This document shows positions 45,771-59,477 of a stretch of 64,000 nt of DNA, piece after piece; position 1 is the stretch's first letter, and each line of letters starts with the position of its first letter. The notes beneath the pieces were generated by a model. It searched no databases, was not told the DNA's origin, and saw only the letters and a program-made list of their open reading frames with translations. The position numbers were made by a program, and so were the translations under genes. Where the stretch lies: assembly GCA_951213105.1 (NCBI GenBank), contig OX578145.1:12778707-12842706 (forward strand). The letters run 5' to 3'. The stretch comes from Amaurobius ferox. Its lineage: Eukaryota; Arthropoda; Arachnida; Araneae; Amaurobiidae.

Positions 45771-48700
45771 TACTGACTTGGCCATGTTATGGCTATAAAT
45801 AACCTAGAATTGGGATAATTTTTAGAATTTGAGATATTTAATATAAAATTGTACTAGAAATGAATCGATGAAATAATTGCATCAGATCGAATTTTCGAAT
45901 AGCATTTAAATCGTAGGTTCATTTTAATTTTTAATTTTTATTTGATATTTCAGATAATCAATGGATTTGAAAAGTTGCCTCACTTGATTTTTCAAAATAT
46001 AAAGCATTATTATAACTAGTGAGACCTGCGGGCATTCTGCGCCATATAAGTAATAAATAAAATACACGCAAGAAATTCTCTCATTTTTGTTGGAAGAAGC
46101 TAGAAATATTTTGAATGCTAATCATGTTAACGAAATGAGCGTGACACTTCAAGTTCCGTGATATCTCAAATAAAATTTTATAAAAAGATAAGAAATAAAA
46201 TAACATTATGGTCTCATGTTCAGTATCTGATGTCATAAACTACGCAAAGCTCTATAGTTACATCATAATTTCGCTGTGAAAGAAATATAGTCGTTGCATT
46301 ATACAGGAAACGGACAAACTTTCAGTACCTGATGTCATACGCTACGTAAAACTCCAGAGTTCTGCTCTTTATATATAAATACTATAAAACATTTTTATGG
46401 CACATGAATCTTATTCCTTATTACTATATTATTAGATTGCTTAGTTACTAAAGAAAAAGGAAATAAAATTAACAAAATTGAAAAGGAATTGAGCTTTAAA
46501 AGTCATGTCCCCTCACTAAGCCACGCCCCTAGGCCTCGCCCTTAACTAAAGCATGCTCATTTATTTAAATGGGTTATTATTTAACTTTTTTTATTGATTT
46601 TTTATAGAGATTATTTTGTTTGCAATCACTACTTTAGGACGGGCCAAAAATACCAAAGAACTGCCGAAAAATTGGTTTAAAAATATTTTAATCCCCTCTT
46701 CCGAATCCCTTTAAAGGCATAAAATGCTACTTAGTCCTTCTATTGAATAAGTTTGAAATATTACTAAAGGAAATTTTAAAAAAGTCAGAATCAGTAGAAG
46801 ATTTTAACTTTGGTTATGTAGACATGAAGATTAGAGGGTTTTCTGGGCAAAAGTGAATTTAAGAATTCGAATGGGAAGAACTCAATACCTTGAAAAATTT
46901 GCCTTATCACCTTTACCACATTCCAAATGAAAAGCAGAGAGCATTATTAATCAACTGTTATACTTTGTAATCAAATAACATTGGGTATTGCTAATATCTT
47001 CTAACCATTCGAAGTGGACCTCAAATTAAAAAAGGTTTTGCAGTGATTACAAATCCCACAGTGAAATTTCAACTTTGGTTTGAAATTGGTACTTTGTGTA
47101 TTTGGCATAAAGTGATAATAATGTGGACTTATGCCTAACTTATTTAGATGAATTTGCCCCAGATGAATATAATTTGAACTCTTCTTATCTATACAATAAT
47201 TGTCTGACGCGGTTTTATGTTACCAGACCTTTCAGAAGCCCGCCAATTACCTAAAAGACTAAATTTTCACACACGTATGGTATCAACAATGGGACCCATT
47301 ATGGTATCAACGATGTCAGTTACGGACTTTAAGAATCATCCCCTGGATGGTTAATACATCGCGAGGACGAATACATAAAACATAAATATATACAACAAAA
47401 TACATAAAACAGTGATGAAGAACAATATTGATAAATTATCAAAACACCACTAAACATCGATACAAGTTTGCTCCATCACCAATCTGAAACACACGAGTGC
47501 ACTGAAATTCCATCCAAAAGCAAGTAGTCACTCACGCCATCTGAATGGCAACATTTCGCACATCACAGCATTTCGAAGAGACCACCGAGATCACTTCAAC
47601 GCGGAGGTTCTCCGTTTAATGAAACGTTTAGGCACCATTTGTTTGTGCTCAATTCGTTGGCTGCAGGTAATTTGTAGGGGGGCGGGCAACTTTTTCCCAT
47701 TTCTCTCTTGCATGCCATTCGGCACATTGAACAATAATCACAAAGATTTTTTTTTTCTATTTTATTTAGTTGGAGTTTTTTTCTTAACCGTTTTAGTGGC
47801 AAGAAGATGCAGCGATGGGAGTCAAGGGGTCGTATCCATATTAATTCTCCGCACTGTCAGCATTCAAATGAATAGAGATTTAGGCACAAATTGTAGAATA
47901 TGAGACTTTACTTTAGCTCAAAAATAACTTTCGACTACAATTGGAGTTCTCGGTATTGTATTCAACATAAGCATAGCCAGGATATCTGAAATAGGATGGG
48001 TTACGATTGATTAGAGGGAGTGGGTTACAGTGTTGAATTACGTCTTCCAATATGAACCATGTTGAAAAGTAACGTAAATTTTCCACTAATGGGGGTTTTT
48101 ACACTGATCACGCTCATGAAGTCTAAACGTGCTACTTGATAGCAATGTAAGGAATGACTTACCTTACCTTTGTTTCTCTTTTTGATACACCTTTTTTCAT
48201 TTTGATAAGGATTGCGACATAAGAAAGACTATACACCACGGAATATGAATGAGAATATCAAGTGAAGACTCACACTCAGAATATTTAGTATTGAAATGGG
48301 ATTCGAAAACTGGAACTGGAGTTCTGAAAAATTCAGGTTCTCGATTCTTCAAGTAATAGACAGTTATTTCGGAGATTGATAGCAGTTTTAATGCAAATAC
48401 GCAAACTATAGGACAATTTCGATTTCCTCTGCAGAGAACACAGATACGTAGCATGATACACATGATGAGTATATGAAAAGCAAAGCAGGCAATGGACTTT
48501 GAAAGCCTTTACAACACTGATTTAAACAAAGATGAACGCTTGCTGTAGCTTGAAAGTTTTAAATATCAAGCTCTAGAATTAGATCAGAGTCTAATGATTT
48601 CCATCCCCATAAGGCTCCTTCATTTCATTAGTGAGAAAGGACTTGAGGATATATCCCAATTTTGTTAACACTAAATAATCCTCTCTCAAAATCTTCCTCA

Positions 48701-49940
48701 CAGACAGTCACCTCCAATGAAGGAAGTTCTAGTAAACTGAAGTTTATCAAAACATATCTACGAAGACCAACAGTGATTAACAAATTTAAGTGCGATCTCC
48801 ATAGAACATGAGTTTGCATCAAAACTTATGTGATGATATCATGTGATGATATCAAAGTCTTCTGTTGCCATAAAAATCAAGCTATAAACATGCATAACCC
48901 TGAAGCTATTTCTCAAAGTTTATAAACGGGGCTTAATTTTAAATGGACTGCTGCATTCCAAATGCCTAAATGTTTATGTTATACAAATGTTTAAAACGTA
49001 AATCTCAAAAGTTTGTAAATAAAAAAACATTCTGTGTTATGATTGGGATAACAGTCCACAGAAATCTATAGAACAATGGAATAAATAAAAAAAAAATAGA
49101 GATACTCGACGATGAAAAATAACACAAAAATGCAAAACACAAATAACAATATTATAGAAAATAAAATAATTCTGATAAAAGTAAATGTTCCGGGATAGGT
49201 AGTATACACAAAAAAGTAAAAACACAATGCAAAGAATGGAACAAAAGTGCAATCATAAAATTAAACGAAATGTTAGCAGATGAAAGCTGAAAAAAAGGTA
49301 AAACAAATTTTAGTTTATATGTTGTTGATTAAGGAAGAGTGTGCAATGTGCACTCTGGCTTTGCCCCGGGTGAAAGAAATCCTCCGCCTCTGGAGAGAAC
49401 GTAATTATATTCATTTAAAAGTTTTTCTCAAAATAATGACTTCTTTGTATTATTCTTTTCACGTATATAACCGTGTGGAGCAAAGAACGCATGGTTGTAA
49501 CGTTAAATTTTCTTGTTATGGCCGCCGCCATGACTGAAGATGAAAGCCAGCGGAATGTTTTCGGGAGTTCTTTGTTTGCGCACCGACACCATTCCTTCGG
49601 AACCCCCGCCGTTCGACAGCAAAGGGTGCCAGGAGATAAATTGAAAGGAAGAACCTGTGTGGCACAATAATTTATAGGTGCCCTTCCCCCCTAAGTATAG
49701 TATCAACAAATAATGAGCGGTCTATTTTGTCCTGTCAGGTGCGCTTCCACCGGCACCTGAAAGTGGAGATAACTTCAGAATTCTTCTGAAGTGCACAAGT
49801 AGTCATAATGCACCCGATTATATCTTTTGTATTGGATGGCCAGCTCAGTGACGTCGAAAAGAGGGCTAGTTCGGAGTCTTCTCAGAAATCCATTCTGTTC
49901 CAGTTTTAAATGTCTGGATCAGGGTGTCTCCTCTCGATTT
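45771..49940. other. AT-rich spacer with short local repeats
   Basis: A short direct repeat (TCAGTAYCTGATGTCATA) occurs at about 46219 and 46323. Small ORFs such as 47619-47903, 49280-49537 and 49473-49670 show no recognisable domain. A moderately GC-rich patch lies near 49350-49640. No gene can be supported. Confidence 0.45.
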
Positions 49941-49949
49941 TTTCATATA

Positions 49950-50758
49950 TTCGAATATTCCATAGCATATATTTTCATTTCCCTAGCATGTATTCGCATA
50001 TTCCACAACATATATTCGCAGATTCCATGGCATATATTAGCATATACCATAACATATATTCGCATATTCCATATAGCATATATTCGCATATTCCACAACA
50101 TATATTTGCATATTCCATAGAATATATTCATATTTCCCTAGCATATAATCCATAGCTTATAATCGCATATACTGTAGCATATATTCGCATATTCCATATA
50201 GCATATATTCGCATATTCCATATAGGATATATTCGCATATTCCATATATTCGCATATTCCACAATATATATTCGCATATTCCATGGCATATATTCGCATA
50301 TTCCATAACATATATTAGCATATTCCATATAGCATATATTCGCATATTCCGCAACATATATTTGCATATTCCATAGCATATATTCACATTCCCCTAGCAT
50401 ATATTCCATAGCTTATAATCGCATATACCGTAGCATATATTCGCATATTCCATATAGGATATATTCGCATATTCCATATATTCGCATATTCCACAACATA
50501 TATTCGCATATTCCATGGCATATATTCGCATATTCCATAACATATATTAGCATTTCCATACATTCCATATAGCTTGTAATCGCATATACCGTAGCATATA
50601 TTCGCATATTCCATATAGCTTATAATCGCATATTCCATATAGCTTATAATCGCATATTCCATATAGCTTATAATCGCATATTCCATAGCATATATTCGCA
50701 TATTCCATATAGCTTATAATCGCATATTCCATAGCATATATTCGCATATTCCATTGCA
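49950..50758. repeat. About 22-bp minisatellite array, 0.8 kb
   Basis: A long array of variants of TTCGCATATTCCATAGCATA with length differences between neighbours, including higher-order shuffles with CATATAGCTTATAATCGC and GCATATACCGTAGCATATA. Many overlapping ORFs on both strands translate to NICYGICEYM-type repeats and are artefacts. Confidence 0.95.
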
Positions 50759-52059
50759 TGTAGTATCACAATCATGGATAAAAGAAAATCAATCAGTTTT
50801 CAGTTTTTGTATTTAGTTATTTTTTTTTTAAATATTTCATAAATATTATTTCAATGTTTATATTTTTAAGTTAGCAGCAACTCAGTAACGCTGATGAATT
50901 GATGGATGCAATTGGCTTGTCTGTGCTAACATATCAATTTCGATGTCACCAATACCCTTAGCATATAACTTTCTAATATTTTCTATGAGAAAGCAGGCAT
51001 ATAGGAAAATTATGTGACTACAGTTGTTTCGAGGGCATTTTGAGCCCTCTTCCTCAGGTGAAAAACAATGTTCTAAATAAATGCTACACTCTAAATACAA
51101 ATGCTTGGTATTCTCATACGTACGTAAATGAAACAAGTGACACAGATTTTACATCATTTGTTGCGTATTAATATTTTTCCTTTATCATAGTATTGAGAAG
51201 GCATTGTTTTCGCAAAAAATTTCGATTTCGAAACTTTGATGCACATATATATTTAAGGATCTCCTAAACACGTTTTGACACTTTTTGGAGTGATGTCCGT
51301 CTGTCTATGTGTGTGTGTGTGTGGGGGGGGGGATTTCTTGTATGTACACGACAGCGGTCACAAATATTAATGAATTTTTATAGAACTCTATATTCTGCTT
51401 TGTTAACAAAAAATCTAAAACTAGATTGAGTTTTTATTTAATTCAAGCGAAAACTTCGAAATGTTACATTTTCCTAACATGGTAGCCTATAGGACAAAAT
51501 TTGACATAATTATGTATAAAATGGGGTTATTTAGGGCTTAATGATCAAGAAACTTGATAGTTTCAAGAATTGTATCAAAACATACTCACCATACAATTTT
51601 TGTGTTCATGACGTTCTTACCCCCCCCCCCCCCTCTTAAGGGGTGGGGGAGCGAGTTAACCCCCTGGGAGCACATTTTCAAACTTTAGTATCAATCGAAA
51701 GATTTTTTTTTCAAGCCCTTTAAATTGAAGAGTAACCATGCCATAATTAGGATCATTCGGTATACAGATTTTTCACAAGCTGCTTAAAAAAATCACAATC
51801 TGCTTAAAAAGGATTCTACACTCCAGTTAATTCTGTCCATATTATCGTTTGAATTTCAAATGGTTCTAAATGTCTTATAATACGTTATCTCAATCAGCAT
51901 TTCCCGATTGGATGGCTGATATGATTTATTTTTAATCATTTAGCAATGGGCTTCGGAGTTTCAAGAGAGTGGTTGTTTATCATTTTCCACGAAATCGATT
52001 GGAAGGCTCAGCAACGCAATAAGCTTAAGATATATTGTTTTACATTAAATGACAGTGTG
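50759..52059. other. Spacer with a degraded F1 fragment
   Basis: At about 51180-51340 a TTATCATAGTATTGAGAAGG start, ACGTTTTGACA and GTGATGTCCGTC..GTGTGTGTGTG are F1-like. A C run lies at 51612-51623. No gene recognised. Confidence 0.45.
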
Positions 52060-52275
52060 CAGTATCTATGATAATAAAGGATGTCTGTCTGTCTGTCTGT
52101 AGCAAAAAATCTAAATGTCATACGAACATCAAATTTGGCACACATGTACGCTTCGGATATTTTTTTTTTAATTCGATCTAGTTTTTAGTTATTTTAATTC
52201 AAAGAAATTTTCCGTTCACAGCTGATTTGTACCATTTCTACGACAAGGTAGCTGATGGCGCCATCTGGTACTGCC
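52060..52275 (+). repeat. (TCTG)-bearing dispersed repeat, copy 2
   Basis: Contains ATAATAAAGGATGTCTGTCT, GTAGCAAAAAATCTAAATG, GCTTCGGATATTTTT and GCTGATGGCGCCATCTGG. Related to 37655-37880. Non-coding. Confidence 0.5.
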
Positions 52276-52949
52276 CTGCCATCTTAAACGTAAATCGTCG
52301 TTCTTTAATTAACTTTTATATTAGAACATTAGTGCATCTCAAAAATATAAATTGCAGTAGAAAACCGAATGAAGCCATCCCTTCGTATATATTTTAATCT
52401 GTGAGTAATTGAGGTTCCCCCCCCCAGAAACAATTTCATCTCGTGCCTTCAGGCATTCTATGTTCAAAGTTCTCAACAATACGCTTCAAAATTGTTGGAA
52501 ATCGAAAATATAATCATACATTTTCCATTTTAACACCAGCGGAAAGATCGATAAATTCTCTTTTTTAACAAAATTTGAATTGATCTTTTTTTAATGCAAA
52601 TTAATTTCTTAGTTATTAAATGTTGAAGCGCCGTTTTGACCAATTTTTGCACAAATCAGTTCCTTAACGATCGAAAATATTATCAGCGAGTTCCCATCTT
52701 AATACCATCGGAAAGATCAAAGAATTCTCTTCAAAGAAGAAGAACAGTATAGGTGAATTCGTTCTTGAATCCTCTTTCAAACAAACATTTATAATCGATA
52801 TTTTCTGTAACTTTGATTATAACCAGCCGAATTTCTGATTAAATCAGCTATTCCCTCCCCAGAGGGGAACGGGGTGTAATAAGGTGTTTTCGAAATTTCT
52901 TTTCAGGCCCTTCAGAACCCACTACCACCCACCCCCGTTGAACTCACCT

Positions 52950-53023
52950 ATTTCATAATAGTCTATTATTAACTATTTCATAATAGTCTATTATGAACGC
53001 GATTTCATAATAGTCTATTATGA
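52950..53023. repeat. Three tandem palindromes
   Basis: ATTTCATAATAGTCTATTAT occurs at 52950, 52975 and 53002, each followed by TA/GA. TCATAATAGTCTATTATGA is a near-perfect 19-bp dyad, so each unit can form a hairpin. Spacing is 25-27 bp. Confidence 0.85.
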
Positions 53024-54600
53024 GCTAGGTGGTTGAACTACAGGGGAAAATATAATACACACTTATCGCCATGAAAAAGAACATACCTAAACCATATAGA
53101 AACCCTCCCGTGAACTAGATGACAAACTTTGCATATCGGAATACGGAACAGAACCTAACTGGCCCAATTTTCAATTTAGATGACTAATTTTGACGCAAGT
53201 ACCCTACATCGTTAAACAAAATAAAACGTATTAGAAATTATTTTATTTTTTATGAGTGTTAATTAAAATGAACTAAAATGCTAGTCTATACATGAAATTT
53301 GATAACAGTATAGGTGAATTCGTTCTTCAGTTATCGTCTTCACACAGACAACTTTCAAAAGTTCTCGAAATGGAATCAAAAGGTCTTTAAACGCGTTTAT
53401 CCATCAATATCTTAATTGAATTAAAAAAAAAATTAAGACAAACAATACCAGCGTTTATATAAATTTGTTTCGTGGATCCCTTGGGGTTCCATGACAGTAT
53501 TCCAGAGGCTCCGCGACGTGATAGTTTCTTGCAAATTTTCTTAAAAATTACAAAAACGAGTAAAATTTGAATACATATGTGCCGATTATTAATTTGAACC
53601 ACAATGTACATTTTTATTTTGGAATATCCACCACCAAATTAAATTTAAAAAGTGTTCCGCGACCAAAAAAAATTTGAAAAACACTGCTCTATACAATAGA
53701 ACAAAAAAGTAATCAATAGAAACGATCTGGATTATCTTTTTAACAAGAGACAAATTTGTTTTATTCTTTAGAGGAGGTAAGAGGTTATAAAAGTGTTTCT
53801 GTGATCTGTAATTATATCCCAACTTGCCCTTCTCAGCCTTCCAACAAGACTAGTTTGTTCTGATTGGTTGTACTTAAATAAGACGCTTCTCACGACATTT
53901 ATACACTTTCTGGACAAGCATGAGAACACAAAACTATACCGAAATGTTCTAAAAATGTTCAAGATCCATTTGCGAGAATTATTGTGGGAATCCCGCTGCT
54001 TTACGTGGCGTAGATAGGCCGGCGTGTTTAACGACATTTTTAACGATACATTTTAGGGGCTCTTTAGGTTACACGCTATGGAGGGAGGCTCTGCAGAAAA
54101 TTTTTCTGTGTGAGTTGTAATCTCTTAACTGCATCTTTATAGCTGTTGATAAACAACTTACTTCCTCGAGAAGGAAATGAAGACGAAATGAAAAAATGTT
54201 GAAGGCGGACACAAACAAATTTTAAAAGTTAATCGCGCATCTCTGATTGGTATGAAGCTGAGAGAATAATTTCTGTCATTTCATTTTTTTACTTTCATAA
54301 ATGAGTAAGAGTATTTAGCACTCTATAATTCAGATATTAAGGAGGAAAATTCAATTTAGGTCATGTACATATTTTTCATCCATTCGCATATTTTTTTTTT
54401 CTTCTTTATGTAGAAACTGAAAAGATATATGTCATGCAGCGAAGTAGTCAAGAGATTAAGGAGTTATGTTCTGAAAGCCAGTGAAAATAAGTCCAATTCT
54501 GATCAATTTGCATTGGCTCGCTATTAGATAAACCATGTCTATAACTACTACATGTCCCTCCCATTTGTTGACACCCCCCTCCCACCACCACCACCCAAAA
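53024..54600. other. AT-rich spacer, no gene seen
   Basis: ORFs on the minus strand (53387-54037) are short and unrecognised. Confidence 0.5.
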
Positions 54601-54602
54601 AT

Positions 54603-54646
54603 CCAGGCTATGCCTATGATCTCAAGGGATCATAGGCGTAGCCAGG
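54603..54646. mobile_element. Head-to-head hAT-like ends (hairpin)
   Basis: CCAGGCTATGCCTATGATC (54603-54621) and its inverted copy GATCATAGGCGTAGCCAGG (54628-54646) match at 17 of 19 positions and resemble the GTAGCCAGG ends of hAT-like MITEs. The right element may extend to a TTACGCCTA end near 54782. The left element's far end was not found. Confidence 0.55.
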
Positions 54647-55149
54647 AACTCAGAGACAGGTTAAAATACTAGATTTTTTTTCCAATATGGATCCTATGTA
54701 AAACTAATGTAAATTTCCAGTCAGCGTGTGTGTGTGTAGGGGGGGGGGGTATGACCCCAAACTCCCACTTTCTTACGCCTACACGTGAGTTGACACCCCA
54801 TACTATGATTTTCCCTTTTAGAGTAGATTAATTTGTGCTCTTCAGATGAAAATTGTATATATATATATATATTCACTAGAGAAGCAAACTGAAATGAGAA
54901 ATACCAACTTTTCAGGACTTTTACAAAGATAATTGATCTCCCGAATTTTCAATGAAATCAGTGGACATACTCCATCAAAAAATATTTATCTCTAAATTGA
55001 CATTTGAATAAACCATGTAATATTTTATAGAATTCATTTGCTTGAAAAAAAAAGATTCGAAATACTTTTAACAGAAAATAGTGATTAAAGGGAAATCAAT
55101 ATGGCTTTAAGGATGATTCCTAATACGAACATACGAATAATCATCAGGT

Positions 55150-55444
55150 TGTTGTTGTTGAGACCCAGACCATCCGACCTACCAGAAAGGTGTAAGGTAA
55201 CTGTTTGGAAGGCCGGGAAGAGCCATCCAATTTAGACCGGAACCCTGTGAGGGAGGCATCCACAAAGACCGTACCTTCCTTCCTCCCCTACCACCAACCT
55301 CTCGGAAGGACTTACGGACCCACATGCTTAACGTGATCGTACTCCGCGTGAACACGGCGGCAGTTTTGGCAGGGGAGGGAATCGAACCCGGGTCTACCGA
55401 ATGCAATTCCCGAGCACTAACCACTGGGCTATCGCGCCCTAGAG
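55150..55444 (-). mobile_element. tRNA-derived SINE
   Basis: On the minus strand: box A region GGGCGCGATAGCCCAGTGGT, box B CCGGGTTCGATTCCCTC, shared body and a tail ending in (AAC)n. Flanked by a perfect 12-bp target duplication (TAATCATCAGGT at 55138-55149 and 55445-55456). It encodes nothing; the minus-strand ORF there is incidental. Confidence 0.93.
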
Positions 55445-55456
55445 TAATCATCAGGT

Positions 55457-56032
55457 GAAGATAGTGCAATAAAAGCTTTATCTAAGGTGATATTCATATT
55501 CATTTATATCAATTAAGGTAAATTAAACGGTTGAATCAAACCCCTTTAAAAAATTCATGTATCTCTGCTCTATCCTCATTCAATCTACTTAGTCTTCTGC
55601 TCAGCTCAGGTACGTTACTAGGCCAGAACATACCAAACCAAGAACAGAAATCTCATCGGGCCCAGCACCCAACGGTTTCCCACACTTGTAATACGCTATC
55701 TATCTATGATACCTGTCCTCTCCGACCTCTTCGTTTGACCTCCTGCTTCGGGTCCGGACAGCCGACAAGTTATGACATTGGTTACTCCGTGTACCCCTAG
55801 GGTATCTCCCACGCAGGGAGTCCCACTGAGAGCCTCAAACTTTCCAGTTCAGAAGGAAGAAGGTTGGCAATAAAAATGCCGCTAAGCATTTTTTAAGGAG
55901 AATCTATTGCCGAAGCTAGAATAGGCTTCGTGTGCGTTAAAAGTCCATTAATGTATAATCTAATGAGCTGAGAAGTCTCGAACAGAGAATGGATCCTTTG
56001 TCCGGAGCGAACCAAAGCAACTGCGAGTATGA
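55457..56032. other. Spacer, unidentified
   Basis: An 89-codon plus-strand ORF (55531-55800) and a somewhat GC-richer segment, with no recognised domain or repeat match. Confidence 0.4.
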
Positions 56033-56600
56033 ACGAAAACCATTTACATATTTGCAAGATCTTTTTCTCTCTCAAGGGTCCTTACTTGTTTCCATCATTT
56101 GTGTATAGCAAAATATTTTATAGAAAAATTTTAGAATATCCCCCCCCCCCCTCAAAAAAATGTAGAATTCGAAATTTTGATGTATCTGCACATTTGATTA
56201 TTTAAAGATTAGCGCCTCTGAAATATCATGCGATAAGCCTTAATAAAGACTTGATATCAAAAAGTTAATATATATTCTATCAAAAATTAACTTGCTATCA
56301 AAAATTAACATAACTGCACAGAGTTTGAACTAAAACCATTTACATATTTTCAAGACTTTTTTTTTTCTCTCAAGGATTCTTACTTTTTTTCATCTCTCTC
56401 ATTCGTACATAGCAGAACATTTTATATAATTATTTTAGAATATAGCCGCCCCCCCCCCCCCACCCCCTTCGAAAAATGTAGAATTCGAAATTTTTATGTA
56501 TCTACACATTTATTTATTTAAAGATTAGCGCCTCTGAAATACCGTGCGATAGATAATAAGTCTTAATAAAGGCTTGCTAGCAAAAAGTTAACATAATTCC
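56033..56600. repeat. 297-bp tandem duplication
   Basis: Copy 1 (56033-56329) and copy 2 (56330-56600) share AAAACCATTTACATATTT, CTCTCAAGG, a C run, AAATGTAGAATTCGAAATTT and GATTAGCGCCTCTGAAATA. They differ by indels, mainly in the homopolymers. Confidence 0.85.
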
Positions 56601-57052
56601 GATGGCAAAACATTTCTTCTTGTAAAATTAATTCCATTCTTTTAAAATTACTTTATATTATTAATACTTTATGAAATATGTAACTGTATAAAATGTGATG
56701 CATAGATATTAAAGTATTTGGATCGAAAATTTTTCTCTGTATTTGATAGAAGTTAAACAACGTTGTATAAAGAGTAAAATACATAATGATAAAAATATAA
56801 AGATGTGTGTATGTTACTGTACATTTTTCCTTTTTGAAGATGGGTCATTAATTCCAGGTCTCGTACTACACAAGCAAGCAACCTATAAATTGCGGGCGAG
56901 GGGGGGGGGGGATATCTCAGCCAAAAAATTTTAGAACTTTTAAACATAGCTTTTTCAGTAATTTTGCAAAATTTTCCGGAAAAAAAAATTGAACTAAAAC
57001 TGCAAATTCAGTGTAATTTCAAATAATTATTAGTATTATTTTGTCCATTTTT
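56601..57052. other. AT-rich spacer
   Basis: Contains a G run at about 56901-56913. The opposing ORFs at 56743-56947 are not supported as genes. Confidence 0.5.
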
Positions 57053-59477
57053 AACACTTTACAACAAAGTTGAAAAGTGTTTATGACTTTGTTCAATCAT
57101 TCTGTCTGTCTGTCTGTCCGTTAGCACGATAACTGCCGTAAAAATGACTTAATCAAAATGAAATTTTAGTATGTTGTTCAGACGGTCTGTAGGACCTATG
57201 GGAATATAAATGAATAATATCACCCAATTAGTTTTGGATTGAACCCGGGTTGAAAAAATGAAATACATTGAGCCCTATGGGACCTAATTTTTCAAACATT
57301 TTTTAAGCGGATTTAAAATTCGCAAATTGCTTCGAAATTTTTAGGTAATATTCAAATTGTTCCATAAAATATATAAAAACAAATTCAGCGAAATATATTC
57401 AGTAGTTTTTTAAATAATAATAACACCTCTTATATGAAACGATCACGTGACCATGATATGAAAGTATCACGTGATCCACTTCAAAATGATATATGGCATC
57501 CATCTTGTCTCAAAATCGTGATTTTTAAAGTTCTTTTTATTTCATATTGAGTGTTGTATCCGTCCTAAAACCACTTTATTTTGGTTTAAATTCTGTGCAT
57601 CTACATACTAAATCAACGCAATTACAATATGAGTTTAAATGCTCATCCAAATTTGATTATTTCTACAACGAAGCCTATTTTTCACTTATGTAAAATGTAA
57701 ACAGCAAAATATGTAGGATGAGTTGTATAGAAATTGCTGTATTTTTTTAACGCGAAAGAATTTAGCTCATGGAGTCTGCATAGCTGATATTAAAGAAATA
57801 TTTATTGACTTTACCCAGAGAAGGACGATTTTTTGCGATGAAGTTTTAAGCATAAAGTTTAATTACTTGTAGCTCCATGGTCTTAATTTTTAAATAAAAT
57901 AAATTATTATAGTATTGTGATGAATGACATGAATGGGAATTATTTATGAATGAAATGCTTCTTTTTTAGAGAGAGCCAGGCGTGTTATTTTTTCTATGAT
58001 GTCATTTGAATGAATTTCAGTTGTTTTCGATGAAGTTTTTAAATATAATAAATTATCGTGGTATTATGATAATTCTACAATTATTATCGAGTAATATATC
58101 ACATTTTAGAGATGTTTAAGCCAGGCAATTTATATTTCAATGCCGTCATTTGAATGAAGTTCATTTTTTTCGATGAAGGTTTAAGTTTTCAAATATAATA
58201 AATCAATGTAGTATTGTGAGAAGTTTTAAAATATTACCGAGGAATGTATTGCATTTTAGGCATGTTTAAATAAAATTGCATTGCTGTTGGAAAGTGTTTC
58301 ATAATCAATGCTTTAAGCATGATTGATCTTTCTTGTTAACACTTTACAACATAGTTGAAAGATGTTTATGATTTTGTTTATTCTGTCTGTCTGTCCGTTA
58401 GCACGATAACTGCCGTAAAAATGACTTCATCAAAATGAAACTTTAGTATGTTGTTCAGACGGTGTGTGGGACATATGAGAACATAAATGAATACCATCAC
58501 ACAATTATTTTTGGATTGAATTCGGGTTGAAAAAATGAAATACATTGAACCATATGGGACCTAATTTTTAAAACATTTTTTAAGCGAATTTAAAATTCAT
58601 AAATTGTTTCGAAAGTTTTAGGAAATATTCAAATTATCCCATAAAATATATAAAAAATTTCAGCAAAATATATTCAGTATTTTTTTAATAAAAATTAAAA
58701 TAATATTTACATCACTTATATGAAGAGATCAGGTGACCATTATATGAAGAGATCATATGACCCACTTCATAATAAAATATGGCATCCATCTTGTGTCAAA
58801 ATCGTGATTTTTAAAGTTCTTTTTAATTAATATTTAGTGTTGTATTCGTTCCCAAACCGCTTTCTTTTTGCTTAAATTCTCTGCATCTACATATTGAAAC
58901 AAAGCAATTACAATATATTTGAGTTTAAATGATCATCCAAATTTGATTATTTCTACAACGAAGCCTACTTTTCACTTATGAAGAATGTAAATACCAATAG
59001 ATGTAGAATGAGTTGTATAAGAATTGCTGCATTTCTTTAACTCAAAATTATTTAGCTCATGGAGTCTGTAATATATCTGATATGAATGAAACATTGATTG
59101 ATTTTACATAGAGAACCAGACATTATTTCGATGATGTTTTAAGCCTGAAGTTAAATTATTTTTACTTCCATGGTCTTAAGTTTTAAATAAAATAAATTAT
59201 TATCGTATTGTGATGAATGAAATGAATGGAAAAAAGTTTATCAATGAAATGCTGCTTTATAGAGAGAGATTGGCGTGTTATATTTCAATTACGTCATTTG
59301 AAAAAAATATCATTTGTTTTCCATGAAGTTTTCAAATATAATAAATTATTGTAACATGATAATTTTAAAAATATTACCGAGGAATGTATCGCATTTTTGA
59401 GATGTTTAAATAAAATTACATTGAAGTTGGAAAGTGTTTCATAATCAATGCTTTATGCATGATTGATCTTTCTTGTT
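57053..59477 (+). repeat. F2 repeat, 1.285-kb tandem duplication
   Basis: Unit 1 (57053-58337) and unit 2 (58338-59477) both start AACACTTTACAACAWAGTTG and continue with (TCTG)n, CGTTAGCACGATAACTGCCG and GTATGTTGTTCAGACGGT. They end with CATGATTGATCTTTCTTGTT. Unit 2 is about 145 bp shorter. Scattered substitutions show the duplication is not very recent. The start matches the interrupted copy at 10033-10790 on the other strand. Within each unit there is further internal repetition (TTTTAAGTTTTYAAATA-type blocks near 57880-58270). No ORF. Confidence 0.85.

Noticed and set aside
47619..47903. Two-exon gene suggested by CTGCAG/GTAATT and a pyrimidine-rich TTTAG acceptor
   Set aside because: The joined frame gives only about 30 codons with no recognisable product; such signals are frequent by chance in AT-rich DNA.
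49943..50759. Overlapping ORFs with NICYGICEYM-like repeats on both strands
   Set aside because: Artefacts of the ~22-bp AT-rich minisatellite.
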